NCBI RefSeq assembly: GCF_036226765.1
Contig: NZ_CP109017.1
Location: 4,155,001-4,219,000, forward strand
Reading direction: 5' to 3'
Origin: Streptomyces sp. NBC_00670
GTDB lineage: Bacteria; Actinomycetota; Actinomycetes; Streptomycetales; Streptomycetaceae
DNA length: 64,000 nucleotides
Within the stretch, counting starts at the first letter, position 1. Every line of letters begins with the position of its first letter. The notes below the pieces were generated by a model. It was not told the DNA's origin, searched no databases, and worked only from the letters and a program-made list of their open reading frames with translations. Shown here piece after piece: positions 1 through 10,478 of this stretch. Both the position numbers and the translations under genes were made by a program.

Positions 1-131
1 GTGAGGGTGTCGGGCACGCTGTTGGGTGTCTGAGGGCACGGCCGTGAGGCTGGGTCTTCGGGATGCTGGCCCCAGTGCACTCGGGATGTTGTTCCCGGGG
101 TGATGGGTGGTTGGTCGTTGTTTGAGAACTG
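1..131 (+). other. 16S-23S internal transcribed spacer (3' part)
   Basis: This is the transcribed spacer that precedes the 23S gene. It carries no tRNA gene that I can fold and no coding sequence. The 16S gene lies outside the window. The spacer ends at the 5' arm of the 23S processing stem. Confidence 0.75.
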
Positions 132-148
132 CACAGTGGACGCGAGCA
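132..148 (+). other. 5' arm of the 23S processing stem
   Basis: The 17 bases cacagtggacgcgagca are exactly complementary to 3281-3297, so they bracket the 23S gene with a perfect 17-bp helix. Stems of this kind are the known RNase III substrates in pre-rRNA maturation. The enzyme assignment is inference. Confidence 0.85.
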
Positions 149-152
149 TCTG

Positions 153-3275
<3,123 letters not shown>

Positions 3276-3280
3276 TCAGT

Positions 3281-3297
3281 TGCTCGCGTCCACTGTG
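3281..3297 (+). other. 3' arm of the 23S processing stem
   Basis: The sequence tgctcgcgtccactgtg is the perfect complement of 132-148 and closes the long-range helix around 23S. It lies in the short 23S-5S spacer (about 3276-3362), which holds nothing else that I can recognise. Confidence 0.85.
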
Positions 3298-3362
3298 TTG
3301 GTTCTGAAACCACGAACAACCGCTGCCATGTGAATGGTGTGCCGGGTTGTGTGTTTCATAGT

Positions 3363-3481
3363 GTTTCGGTGGTCATAGCGTAGGGGAAACGCCCGGTTAC
3401 ATTCCGAACCCGGAAGCTAAGCCTTACAGCGCCGATGGTACTGCAGGGGGGACCCTGTGGGAGAGTAGGACACCGCCGAAC
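3363..3481 (+). rRNA. rrf: 5S ribosomal RNA
   Basis: The gene starts GTTTCGGTGGTCATAGCG and contains the conserved CCGAACCCGGAAGCTAAG block and the 3' half GGGAGAGTAGGACACCGCC. The 5' and 3' ends pair as the usual helix I. The length of about 119 nt is normal. It is the last gene of the rRNA operon and is followed at once by a terminator. Confidence 0.95.
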
Positions 3482-3491
3482 AATACGTATA

Positions 3492-3523
3492 GAAAACCCC
3501 GCACCTCACGGTGCGGGGTTTTC
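3492..3523 (+). terminator. rRNA operon terminator
   Basis: A perfect 14-bp stem (gaaaaccccgcacc / ggtgcggggttttc) with a tcac loop lies 11 nt after 5S. The A-rich left base and T-rich right base make it a canonical intrinsic terminator for the rRNA operon. Confidence 0.93.
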
Positions 3524-3542
3524 TGCGTTTAGGGTGGCGTTC

Positions 3543-4187
3543 ATGCGCTATGACCTCGTCATCTTCGACAACGACGGTGTCCTCGTCGACAGTGAGCCCC
3601 TTTCCAACACCCTGCTCGCCGCCTACCTCACCGAGCTGGGGCATCCCACCTCCTACGAGGACTCCCTGCGCGACTACATGGGCGCCGCGATGCACCGTGT
3701 GCACGATCTGATCGAGGAGCGGACCGGACAGCGGTTGCCGGAGGACTTCGACGACGTCTTCCACGCGCGCGTGTTCGCCGCGTTCGAGCGGGAGCTGCGG
3801 CCCGTGGCCGGTGTCGGCGCCGTACTGGAGAAGCTGGCGGCGGACGGGGTGCCGTATTGCGTGGCCTCGTCCGGGAGCCATGAGCGGATCCGGGTGGGGC
3901 ACCGGGCGGCCGGGCTCGGCCAGTGGTTCGAGGAGAGCCGGATCTTCTCCTCGCAGGACGTGGGGCGGGGAAAACCGGCGCCGGATCTGTTCCTGTACGC
4001 CGCCGAGCGGATGGGTGTGCCGGCCGAGCGGTGTGCGGTGGTGGAGGACAGTCCGCTCGGGGTGCGGGCGGCCGTCGCGGCCGGGATGGACGTGTACGGG
4101 TTCACCGCGATGACACCGCCCGAGCGGCTCGCCGAGGCCACTCAACTGTTCGGGGACATGGGGGACTTGCTCGACCTGCTGCGATGA
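3543..4187 (+). CDS. HAD superfamily hydrolase (subfamily IA, beta-phosphoglucomutase-like)
   Basis: This 214-residue cytosolic protein is probably a small-metabolite phosphatase or phosphoglucomutase-like enzyme. Motif I is FDNDGVLVDSE near residue 8, with the nucleophilic Asp and the Asp two residues on. The motif II Ser lies in VASSGS near residue 111, the motif III Lys in GRGKPAPD, and motif IV is VVEDSPLGV. The helical cap sits between motifs I and II, as in class C1 HADs. I chose the ATG because AGGG at 3531 is correctly spaced. A longer frame would run into the 5S gene and terminator. The GTG at 3534 is a less likely start. The substrate cannot be read from the sequence. Confidence 0.88.
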   Translation: MRYDLVIFDNDGVLVDSEPLSNTLLAAYLTELGHPTSYEDSLRDYMGAAMHRVHDLIEERTGQRLPEDFDDVFHARVFAAFERELRPVAGVGAVLEKLAADGVPYCVASSGSHERIRVGHRAAGLGQWFEESRIFSSQDVGRGKPAPDLFLYAAERMGVPAERCAVVEDSPLGVRAAVAAGMDVYGFTAMTPPERLAEATQLFGDMGDLLDLLR

Positions 4188-4291
4188 GGCGGGGCATGAC
4201 CCCGTCCATGGTCCCGGGCTGACATTTGTCATGCGGAGCTCCGGACGATCGTTTCTACTGGCCGAGGGGGTCCGGACGCGAAGCTTTACCC

Positions 4292-5047
4292 ATGACGACG
4301 AACACCGCAGCAGCCCGCCGGAGCCCCCTCGCCCACCTCAAGCCGCTCCTCCTCGACGTCGGCCTGCCCATCGGGTCGTACTACCTCCTCAAGGACGCCC
4401 TCGGACTCGGCACCGTCGCCGCTCTGGCCTGGAGCAGCGTCCCGCCCGCCGTGCGTACCGTGTGGGGCCTGGTGAAGGAGCGCACGTTCAACGTGCTGTC
4501 GAGCCTGATCCTCTTCGTCAACGTCGTCGGGGTGCTGCTCAGCTTCCTCGCCGGTGATCCGCGGCTGATGCTTGCCAAGGACAGCGGCGTCAGCAGCGCG
4601 ATCGGGATCGGCATCCTCGTCTCCGTCGCGCTCGGCCGGCCCATGATGACGGCGGCGCTGAAGCCGTGGCTGGTCAAGGGGGACGCCGGGCGCGAGGCCG
4701 CCTGGGAGCGGCTGCTGGGCGGGTCGCCGGCGTTCCGGCGGGCCGAGCGGCGGTTCTCGCTGGTGTGGGGTGCGGTGCTGCTCGGCGAGTGCGTGCTGCG
4801 GGTGGTCGGGGCGTACACGATCCCCGTGGACACCATGGTGTGGCTGGGCTCGGTCGTCATGGTCGCCGCGATGGCTCTCGGGTTCCTCGTCAGCGGTGCG
4901 GTGGCCGCCGCGCCCATGGCGCACATGCTGATCGCCGAGGCGGAGGGTGCGATGGGCGAGAAGCGGCAGGACGTCGTCATCGCCCCTGCCGCCCCTGCCG
5001 TCTCCGCCGCCCCCGCTGCGCCGGTCGCCGCGGCCGTCGCCCGCTGA
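4292..5047 (+). CDS. VC0807-type integral membrane protein
   Basis: The 251-residue protein has about five or six hydrophobic segments, for example around LLLDVGLPIGSYYLL, VLSSLILFVNVVGVLLSFL, AIGIGILVSVALGRP, LVWGAVLLGECVLRVVGAY and VWLGSVVMVAAMALGFLVSG. The C-terminal tail is Ala/Pro rich. The pattern, with the LGRPMM stretch after a membrane segment, matches proteins annotated as VC0807 family, whose function is unknown. The ATG start gives an N-terminus typical of the family. An in-frame upstream extension lacks a good ribosome binding site. The gene appears to be monocistronic and is followed by a hairpin at 5061-5086. Confidence 0.75.
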   Translation: MTTNTAAARRSPLAHLKPLLLDVGLPIGSYYLLKDALGLGTVAALAWSSVPPAVRTVWGLVKERTFNVLSSLILFVNVVGVLLSFLAGDPRLMLAKDSGVSSAIGIGILVSVALGRPMMTAALKPWLVKGDAGREAAWERLLGGSPAFRRAERRFSLVWGAVLLGECVLRVVGAYTIPVDTMVWLGSVVMVAAMALGFLVSGAVAAAPMAHMLIAEAEGAMGEKRQDVVIAPAAPAVSAAPAAPVAAAVAR

Positions 5048-5060
5048 GGCGCCGTACGCC

Positions 5061-5086
5061 GAGGCCGGTCGGGACCGGTCGGCCTC
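5061..5086 (+). terminator. Hairpin after the VC0807-type gene
   Basis: The arms gaggccg and cggcctc, with further GTC/GAC pairing inside, form a GC-rich stem 14 nt after the stop codon at 5047. It is a candidate intrinsic terminator without a clear U-tract, which is common in Streptomyces. Confidence 0.5.
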
Positions 5087-5158
5087 GCCCGAAGCTGAGT
5101 GAAGTTCATCTTTCACCGCATCTACCCACCGGTAGCCCGGGGCCCTACGCTCGCCGCC

Positions 5159-6394
5159 ATGACAGATGTGCTGCGGCGCGGTAGGGCCTCTTTGGCGTTC
5201 AGCTTCTTCGCGCAGGGCGTCGCCTTCGCTCTCCTCGTCACGCGCATCCCCGCGATCCAGGACCGCTACGGCGTCTCCGACGCGCTGCTCCCCGTCTTCC
5301 TCGCCGCCGTGCCGATCCTCGCGGGCGTCGGCAGTGTGACGACCGAGCAGTTGGTCAGGCGAATCCGGCCGAGCCGATTGCTGCGGTGGTCGCAGCCGGT
5401 GGTGCTGCTGGCCCTGGTCGGGGTCGGCTCGGGGGACCGGATGCCCGTGCTCGGCGTCGCGCTCGCCGTGTTCGGGCTGTCCGTCGGGGCGCTGGACGCG
5501 TCCATGAACATGCTCGGGGTGAGCCTGCAGCGGGCGTACGGGCGCAGCATCATGCTCGGTTTCCACGCCGCGTACAGTCTGGGCGGCATCCTCGGTGCCT
5601 CGCTCGCCTGGGCCGGGGCGCACTGGCACCTCGCGCTGTGGGTGTCGTACGCGCCGGTGGTGCTCGTGCTGCTGCCGGCGGCGTTCGTGGGCAGCCGGTG
5701 GTACGTCGACGGGGAGCGGGTCGAGCCGTCGGAGGTGGTTGCCGGTGGTGCCGGGGGCGGGGCCCTTGTCTTCCGGATGCTGTTGCCGTTCTGCCTGGTG
5801 ATGACCTTCGCGTACATCGGGGACTCGACCGTGTCGAACTGGAGCGCGAAGTACCTGCAGGACGTGCTGGGCAGCAGCGAGCAGCTGGCGACCGTGCCGT
5901 ACAACGTGTACATGGTGACGACCCTGGTGGGCCGGTCGCTCGGGGATCTCGGGGTGCGGCGGTTCGGTGCCGCGGCGGTCGTACGGGTCGGGGCGGTGGT
6001 CGCGGCGGTGGGGTTCGCGGTGGTGGCGTCGGCGCCGGGGGCCTGGGTGGGGATGCTGGGGTTCACGCTGCTGGGGCTCGGGCTGTGCGTGCTGGTGCCG
6101 GGGACGTTCGCGGCGGCCGGGCGGCGGGCCTTCGCGCACGGTGGGGCGGAGGCGTCGGACGCGGCGATCGCACGGCTCAACGTCTTCAACTATGTCGGCT
6201 TCCTGATCGGATCGCCGCTGGTCGGGGCGTTGGGGGATGCGTGGAGCTACCGGGGCGCCATGTGCGTGCCGATGGTGCTCGTCCTTGTGACGCTGGGGTA
6301 CGCCCGCTCGTTCGCGCCGCGCGCGGACAGATACGGTGACGGGCATGAGCGGGCGCGCACGGCTGATGTGGGACGAGCGGGTAACGGGCTATGA
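5159..6394 (+). CDS. Major facilitator superfamily transporter
   Basis: The 411-residue protein has about twelve hydrophobic segments in two halves joined by a charged loop near residue 200. The first segments read FSFFAQGVAFALLVTRIPAI and LLPVFLAAVPILAGVGSV, and RRIRPSRLLRW sits at the loop 2-3 position. A middle segment has GRSIMLGFHAAYSLGGILGA, reminiscent of the sugar/fucose-permease-like branch of MFS. No substrate can be assigned. The ATG at 5159 begins MTDVLRRG. A longer frame from 5099 covers the likely promoter. The 3' end overlaps the next gene by 50 bp, so the two are probably co-transcribed. Confidence 0.85.
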   Translation: MTDVLRRGRASLAFSFFAQGVAFALLVTRIPAIQDRYGVSDALLPVFLAAVPILAGVGSVTTEQLVRRIRPSRLLRWSQPVVLLALVGVGSGDRMPVLGVALAVFGLSVGALDASMNMLGVSLQRAYGRSIMLGFHAAYSLGGILGASLAWAGAHWHLALWVSYAPVVLVLLPAAFVGSRWYVDGERVEPSEVVAGGAGGGALVFRMLLPFCLVMTFAYIGDSTVSNWSAKYLQDVLGSSEQLATVPYNVYMVTTLVGRSLGDLGVRRFGAAAVVRVGAVVAAVGFAVVASAPGAWVGMLGFTLLGLGLCVLVPGTFAAAGRRAFAHGGAEASDAAIARLNVFNYVGFLIGSPLVGALGDAWSYRGAMCVPMVLVLVTLGYARSFAPRADRYGDGHERARTADVGRAGNGL

Positions 6395-7517
6395 CTTCGG
6401 GCCGGACCATCCGATGGATCCGGTCCGGCTGGCGCTGACGAAGGACCTCGTCGACGCGCTCGGGCTCGACCGGCACGTGGAGGTGGTCGCGGCCCGGGCC
6501 GCCGGGGAGTCGACGCTGCGGCTCGTGCACCGCGAGGACTACATCGCGGCGGTGCGGGCGGCGTCCGCGGATCCGGCGGCGGCCGACGCGAAGTACGGGC
6601 TCGGCACGCTGGACGATCCCGCGTTCGCCGGGATGCACGAGGTGTCCGCGCTGATCGCGGGGCAGTCGGTGGGTGCGGCGGAGGCGGTGTGGCGCGGGGA
6701 GGCGCTGCACGCGGTCAACTTCTCGGGCGGGCTGCACCATGCGATGCCGGCCGGGGCGTCCGGGTTCTGCGTGTACAACGACGCGGCGCTCGCGATCGCC
6801 CGGCTGCTGGAGCTGGGCGCGGAGCGGGTCGTGTACGTGGATGTCGACGTGCACCACGGGGACGGGGTGCAGGCGGCGTTCTGGGAGGACCCGCGGGTGC
6901 TGACGATCTCGCTGCACGAGCATCCGCGGACGCTGTTCCCGCAGACGGGGTGGCCGGAGGAGACGGGGGCGCGGGGGGCCGAGGGATCGGCGGTGAACGT
7001 GGCGCTGCCCGCGGGCACGGGGGACGCGGGGTGGTTGCGGGCGTTCCATGCGGTGGTGCCGGAGCTGGTGGCGGGGTTCCGGCCGCAGGTGGTGGTGTCG
7101 CAGCACGGGGCGGACACGCACTTCGAGGATCCGTTGGCGCATCTGGCGGTGTCGTTGGACGCGCAGCGGGCGGTGCAGGTGGCGTGTCACGAGCTGGCGC
7201 ACGAGTACGCGGACGGGCGGTGGGTGGCGCTCGGTGGGGGCGGCTATGCGGTGGTGGACGTGGTGCCGCGGTCGTGGGCGCATCTGGTGGGCGTGGTGGC
7301 GGGGCGGGAGGTGGCGCCGGAGACGGTGACTCCGGAGGGGTGGCGGCAGAAGGTGTATGCGCGGACGCGGCAGTTGGGACCGGGGCGGATGACGGACGGG
7401 CGGTGGCCTGTCTCTTACGCGGGGTGGGAGGCGGGGTACGACCCGGCGGATCGGTTGGACCAGGCGGTGTTGGCTACGCGGCGGGCGGCGTTTCCGCTGC
7501 GGGGGTTGTTGCCGTAG
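6345..7517 (+). CDS. acuC: Acetoin utilization protein AcuC (histone-deacetylase-like)
   Basis: This 390-residue member of the zinc-dependent arginase/deacetylase fold contains the paired-histidine segment FSGGLHHAMP, the metal ligands in DVDVHHGDGVQ (Asp and His) and the third Asp region in QHGADTHFEDPL, followed by the glycine loop LGGGGYA. AcuC proteins deacetylate proteins such as acetyl-CoA synthetase, and this one may do so too. It starts inside the 3' end of the MFS gene. The ATG at 6345 is preferred; a GTG at 6336 and an ATG at 6366 are alternatives. No acetyltransferase partner lies next to it. Confidence 0.9.
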   Translation: MSGRARLMWDERVTGYDFGPDHPMDPVRLALTKDLVDALGLDRHVEVVAARAAGESTLRLVHREDYIAAVRAASADPAAADAKYGLGTLDDPAFAGMHEVSALIAGQSVGAAEAVWRGEALHAVNFSGGLHHAMPAGASGFCVYNDAALAIARLLELGAERVVYVDVDVHHGDGVQAAFWEDPRVLTISLHEHPRTLFPQTGWPEETGARGAEGSAVNVALPAGTGDAGWLRAFHAVVPELVAGFRPQVVVSQHGADTHFEDPLAHLAVSLDAQRAVQVACHELAHEYADGRWVALGGGGYAVVDVVPRSWAHLVGVVAGREVAPETVTPEGWRQKVYARTRQLGPGRMTDGRWPVSYAGWEAGYDPADRLDQAVLATRRAAFPLRGLLP

Positions 7518-7540
7518 GGGGTGCGCCCGGGAGGTTTCTC

Positions 7541-7655
7541 GCCCCCGCCGCCCCTACCCTTCCCATCCCTTCAAGTGGCTCCGGCCCTTGGACCCCGGCA
7601 CGGGGCTTCGCCCCGTTGCGCAGTTCCCCGCGCCCCTCAAAAACCCGGGGGCGCC
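7541..7655. repeat. Dispersed GC-rich repeat, single copy
   Basis: This intergenic segment contains cgcccccgccgcccctaccc, then a segment around ccttggaccccgg, then cgcagttccccgcgcccc. The same blocks occur in the same order at 15437-15540, and parts recur at 36183-36213 and 44093-44170. It fills most of the gap between acuC and the next gene. Confidence 0.8.
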
Positions 7656-7677
7656 CCCCGTCGTAGCATTCCGTAGC

Positions 7678-8493
7678 GTGGCGGTTACCGAGGGGTTGCG
7701 GGAGTATCTCGTGCGGGTGGGGCTCGCGGGGGTCGTGGGGACTTCGCGGGAGGTCAGTCTGCGGAGTTACCGGTTGTTCGGGGTGCGGGATCCGCGGGTG
7801 ACGATCGGGGTCGATCCCGAAGGGGTATGGGACGAGCGGGATGTGCTGCGGCTCATGGCCGAGAAGTGTGGCGTTTCGGCCGACCCCCGGTGCACTTCCG
7901 GTCAGGATGTGATCGACCCCGGTCGTACCGTCGTCGCCCTGGATGCGTTCGCCGCCCGGCTCGAGCGGGCCGCGCGGTACCGGGAACCCGTGCTGCTCGG
8001 CACGGGTCACCCGCACCGGCTCCTCGGTTTCTACGCCGCGCTCGCAGACGCCTTGTCGACGGCGGGATGTACTGTCCTCACCCCCGCGCAGGGTCGCTGT
8101 GTCGACATAACGACCCGGTTCGGTCTACGCACCCACAACCTCGCGTACGTACGGGGAGTCGGGTGCGTCCGGGACCCCGCCGCCGAAGCCGCCGGTTGTG
8201 AGCCCGGCGCACACGCGCACTCGCCGCTGCCCGTCCGGCTCGCCCTGGCGGCGGCCGCGGCGGCCGGTGAGCCCCTTCCCGCGCTGGTGATCGGCGATCA
8301 TGGATGGCTCTGCGGCGCAGGTCAGCTGGGGTTCGAGGCGATCGGACCGGCCGATGTGAACGACCCCGCGCCCTTCGTGGGGCAGGCGGAGGGGCGCGTG
8401 TCCGTCGTCGTGCCCCTCGATGACGCTGCGCGGTCCTCTTACTACCGGCCGCTTACTCGCTATGTACTCAATCGAGCGTGTCTGTCACAGTAG
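7678..8493 (+). CDS. Conserved protein of unknown function, sometimes annotated as phosphatase
   Basis: The 271-residue protein has no signal peptide or membrane segment. I see regions such as LLGTGHPHRLLGFYAALADAL near residue 110 and PALVIGDHGWLCGAGQLGFEAIGPADVNDPA near residue 205. The GTGHPHR and GDHGW motifs look conserved, and similar Streptomyces proteins carry the name phosphatase, but I recognise no established catalytic signature. The GTG at 7678 is chosen because upstream codons lie in the dispersed repeat. The gene stands alone, with the excisionase-like gene downstream in the same direction. Confidence 0.65.
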   Translation: MAVTEGLREYLVRVGLAGVVGTSREVSLRSYRLFGVRDPRVTIGVDPEGVWDERDVLRLMAEKCGVSADPRCTSGQDVIDPGRTVVALDAFAARLERAARYREPVLLGTGHPHRLLGFYAALADALSTAGCTVLTPAQGRCVDITTRFGLRTHNLAYVRGVGCVRDPAAEAAGCEPGAHAHSPLPVRLALAAAAAAGEPLPALVIGDHGWLCGAGQLGFEAIGPADVNDPAPFVGQAEGRVSVVVPLDDAARSSYYRPLTRYVLNRACLSQ

Positions 8494-8623
8494 GCCGCCG
8501 GTGAGATCCCCCTCTTCCCCACTTGCATCACCCGCCCCTAGTCTGGGGAGTGAGCACGCAACGACGAAGAGTCACCGGAAGGGGAAGCCGGTGGCCGTCG
8601 AGTGCGGAAGGTTCAGGTGTGTC

Positions 8624-8836
8624 ATGGCTGCTGCTGGCGAGAGGCCTCTGAACGAGGTTCAGTTCCTGACCGTGGCGGAGGTCGCCGCGGTGATGCGAGT
8701 GTCGAAGATGACCGTGTACCGGCTGGTGCACAGCGGTCATCTGCCGGCGATCCGGGTGGGCAGGTCCTTCCGGGTGCCGGAGCAGGCGGTGCACGATTAC
8801 CTCAAGGACAGCTTCGTGGGGGTGGAGACGGCCTGA
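8624..8836 (+). CDS. Excisionase-type (MerR/BldC-like fold) DNA-binding protein
   Basis: The 70-residue protein is almost entirely one winged-helix domain: LTVAEVAAVMRVSKMTVYRL forms helix-turn-helix, HSGHLPAIRVGRSFRVPE the wing, and AVHDYLKDSF the last helix. Such small proteins bind DNA cooperatively as transcription factors, BldC in Streptomyces being the best-known relative. This is not BldC itself, since the recognition helix differs. A GTG at 8591 behind GGAAGGGG would add 11 residues and is a real alternative start. It sits just upstream of the small ribosomal protein gene. Confidence 0.82.
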   Translation: MAAAGERPLNEVQFLTVAEVAAVMRVSKMTVYRLVHSGHLPAIRVGRSFRVPEQAVHDYLKDSFVGVETA

Positions 8837-9019
8837 CAGTCCAAGGGCGGTCCAAGGGGGCGGTGCGAGGACGGTCTCCGGGCGGTCCTCGTACGGTCCT
8901 CGGCCCCCCGGAACCCTCGATTACAAGCTCGGCGCCCGGTGCGGGTAGGCTGGCCCCTCGTAGGTCGTATGGGCCCATGGCGCCCAGCACCGAGTGATGA
9001 GAAGTGAGCGAGGGTAGTC

Positions 9020-9118
9020 GTGGGCTCTGTTATCAAGAAGCGGCGCAAGCGGATGGCCAAGAAGAAGCACCGCAAGCTGCTGAAGCGCACGCGAGTGCAG
9101 CGCCGCAACAAGAAGTAA
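9020..9118 (+). CDS. Small ribosomal subunit protein bS22-like (AURKAIP1/COX24 family)
   Basis: The 32-residue, extremely basic peptide starts MGSVIKKRRKRMAKKKHRK and ends RRNKK. The KKRRKRMAKKKHRK block is the signature of the AURKAIP1/COX24 domain found in the actinobacterial small-subunit protein called bS22 in mycobacterial ribosome structures. The GTG start follows GAGCGAGGG. The gene is followed by a hairpin at 9175-9208. It is easily missed because of its size. Confidence 0.88.
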   Translation: MGSVIKKRRKRMAKKKHRKLLKRTRVQRRNKK

Positions 9119-9174
9119 GCCGCGCCCGCAGTACGCGGTATGCGGTGGCGCGCGCGACGCGTCGCGGCGTGTTC

Positions 9175-9208
9175 TGTGGCCCTCCGCCTTTCGGGGCGGG
9201 GGGCCACA
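9175..9208 (+). terminator. Hairpin after the bS22-like gene
   Basis: A stem of about 14 bp (tgtggccctccgcc against ggcggggggccaca, with one G-T pair) and a short T-containing loop lies 56 nt after the stop codon. It is a likely intrinsic terminator. Confidence 0.65.
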
Positions 9209-9352
9209 GCCGTCTCCGGGCACCGGTCCCGTCGGCCGGATCCGGTGGTTGGGCGTGACAGCGGGCGTCCGGTTCTGATCGGATGGCGACAGCGGGTGTG
9301 GGTGCGGCACAGCCCCACCGGAGCCGACGGCGGCGGAAGGAAGGCACTGGTC

Positions 9353-10435
9353 TTGGGAAAGGTCGTGCTGGTGACCGGGGTGGCCCGTCCGTTGGCGGGC
9401 CGGTTCGTGCGGCGGATCGGGCGCGACCCGGACGTCGACCGGGTCGTCGCCGTGGACGCCGTCACCCCCGAGCACGACCTGGGCGGCGCCGAGTTCGTCC
9501 GGGCCGACATCCGGCAGCCGACCATCGCCCGCGTGCTCGCCCAGACCTCCGTCGACACGGTCGTCCACATGGACATCAGCGGCACCCCGCTGGGCAGCGG
9601 CAGCCGGGCCTCGGTCAAGGAGACCAACGTCATCGGCACGATGCAGCTGCTCGGCGCCTGCCAGAAGTCGCCGAAGGTCTCGCGGCTGGTCGTGAAGTCC
9701 AGCACGAACGTGTACGGCTCCGCGCCCCGCGACCCGGCCGTCTTCACCGAGACGACGCCGCCGAAGTCGCTGCCCAGTGGCGGCTTCGCCAAGGACACCG
9801 TCGAGGTCGAGGGGTACGTCCGCGGGTTCGCGCGGCGCCGTCCGGACGTGGCCGTGTGCGTGCTGCGGTTCGCCAACATCCTGGGCCCGAGCGGGGATTC
9901 GCCGCTCGCCTCGTACTTCTCGCTGCCCGTGCTGCCCACCGTGTTCGGCTACGACCCGCGGTTGCAGTTCGTGCACGAGGACGACGTGATCGAGGCGCTG
10001 CGGATCGGCGCCGGCGAGGAGCGGCGGGCCACGCTCAACAGTGGCACCTTCAACATCGCGGGCGAGGGGGTGCTGCTGCTGTCGCAGTGCGCACGGCGGC
10101 TCGGCCGGCCCACCGTGCCGCTGCTGCTGCCCGCCGTCACCTGGGCCGGTTCGGCCGTCCGTACGCTGGGGATGACGGACTTCTCGCCCGAGCAGATCCG
10201 GCTGCTGACGCACGGCCGGGTGGTGGCGACGAACCAGATGCGCGACACGCTGGGTTTCACCCCCGCGTACACGACCGCCGGGACGTTCGAGGACTTCGCG
10301 CGCGGCCGGGGGCCCGGGCTGCTCCCGCCGCGGGCCGTGGCCGGGATCGTCGACCGGATCGCCGCCCTGCCCGCGCGGGCAGGCGGCCGGCCCCCGGCCC
10401 GTCCTTCGGCGCCGGGCGCCGGGAACGCCCACTGA
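9353..10435 (+). CDS. NAD-dependent epimerase/dehydratase-like (extended SDR) protein
   Basis: The 360-residue protein opens with a Rossmann beta-strand and loop, KVVLVTGVARPLAGRFVRR, and has the conserved D in VVAVDAVTPEHD and the VKSSTNVYGSAPRD segment. This is the extended SDR fold of nucleotide-sugar epimerases. The catalytic Tyr-x-x-x-Lys motif is not visible: the expected place reads SGGFAKDTVEVEGY. The TTG start is chosen because GGAAGGAAGG ends 9 nt upstream and the Rossmann strand begins at once. The gene is followed by the acyltransferase gene after 43 bp, so the two may act in lipid or envelope synthesis. The substrate is unknown. Confidence 0.78.
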   Translation: MGKVVLVTGVARPLAGRFVRRIGRDPDVDRVVAVDAVTPEHDLGGAEFVRADIRQPTIARVLAQTSVDTVVHMDISGTPLGSGSRASVKETNVIGTMQLLGACQKSPKVSRLVVKSSTNVYGSAPRDPAVFTETTPPKSLPSGGFAKDTVEVEGYVRGFARRRPDVAVCVLRFANILGPSGDSPLASYFSLPVLPTVFGYDPRLQFVHEDDVIEALRIGAGEERRATLNSGTFNIAGEGVLLLSQCARRLGRPTVPLLLPAVTWAGSAVRTLGMTDFSPEQIRLLTHGRVVATNQMRDTLGFTPAYTTAGTFEDFARGRGPGLLPPRAVAGIVDRIAALPARAGGRPPARPSAPGAGNAH

Positions 10436-10478
10436 CGCAGAGCGCCCAGCAGAGCGCCAACCGAGGAGCGCAGCAACG

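Noticed and set aside
4286..6346. Long minus-strand frame opposite the VC0807-type and MFS genes
   Set aside because: His/Arg/Pro-rich and without domains; it mirrors two real membrane proteins.
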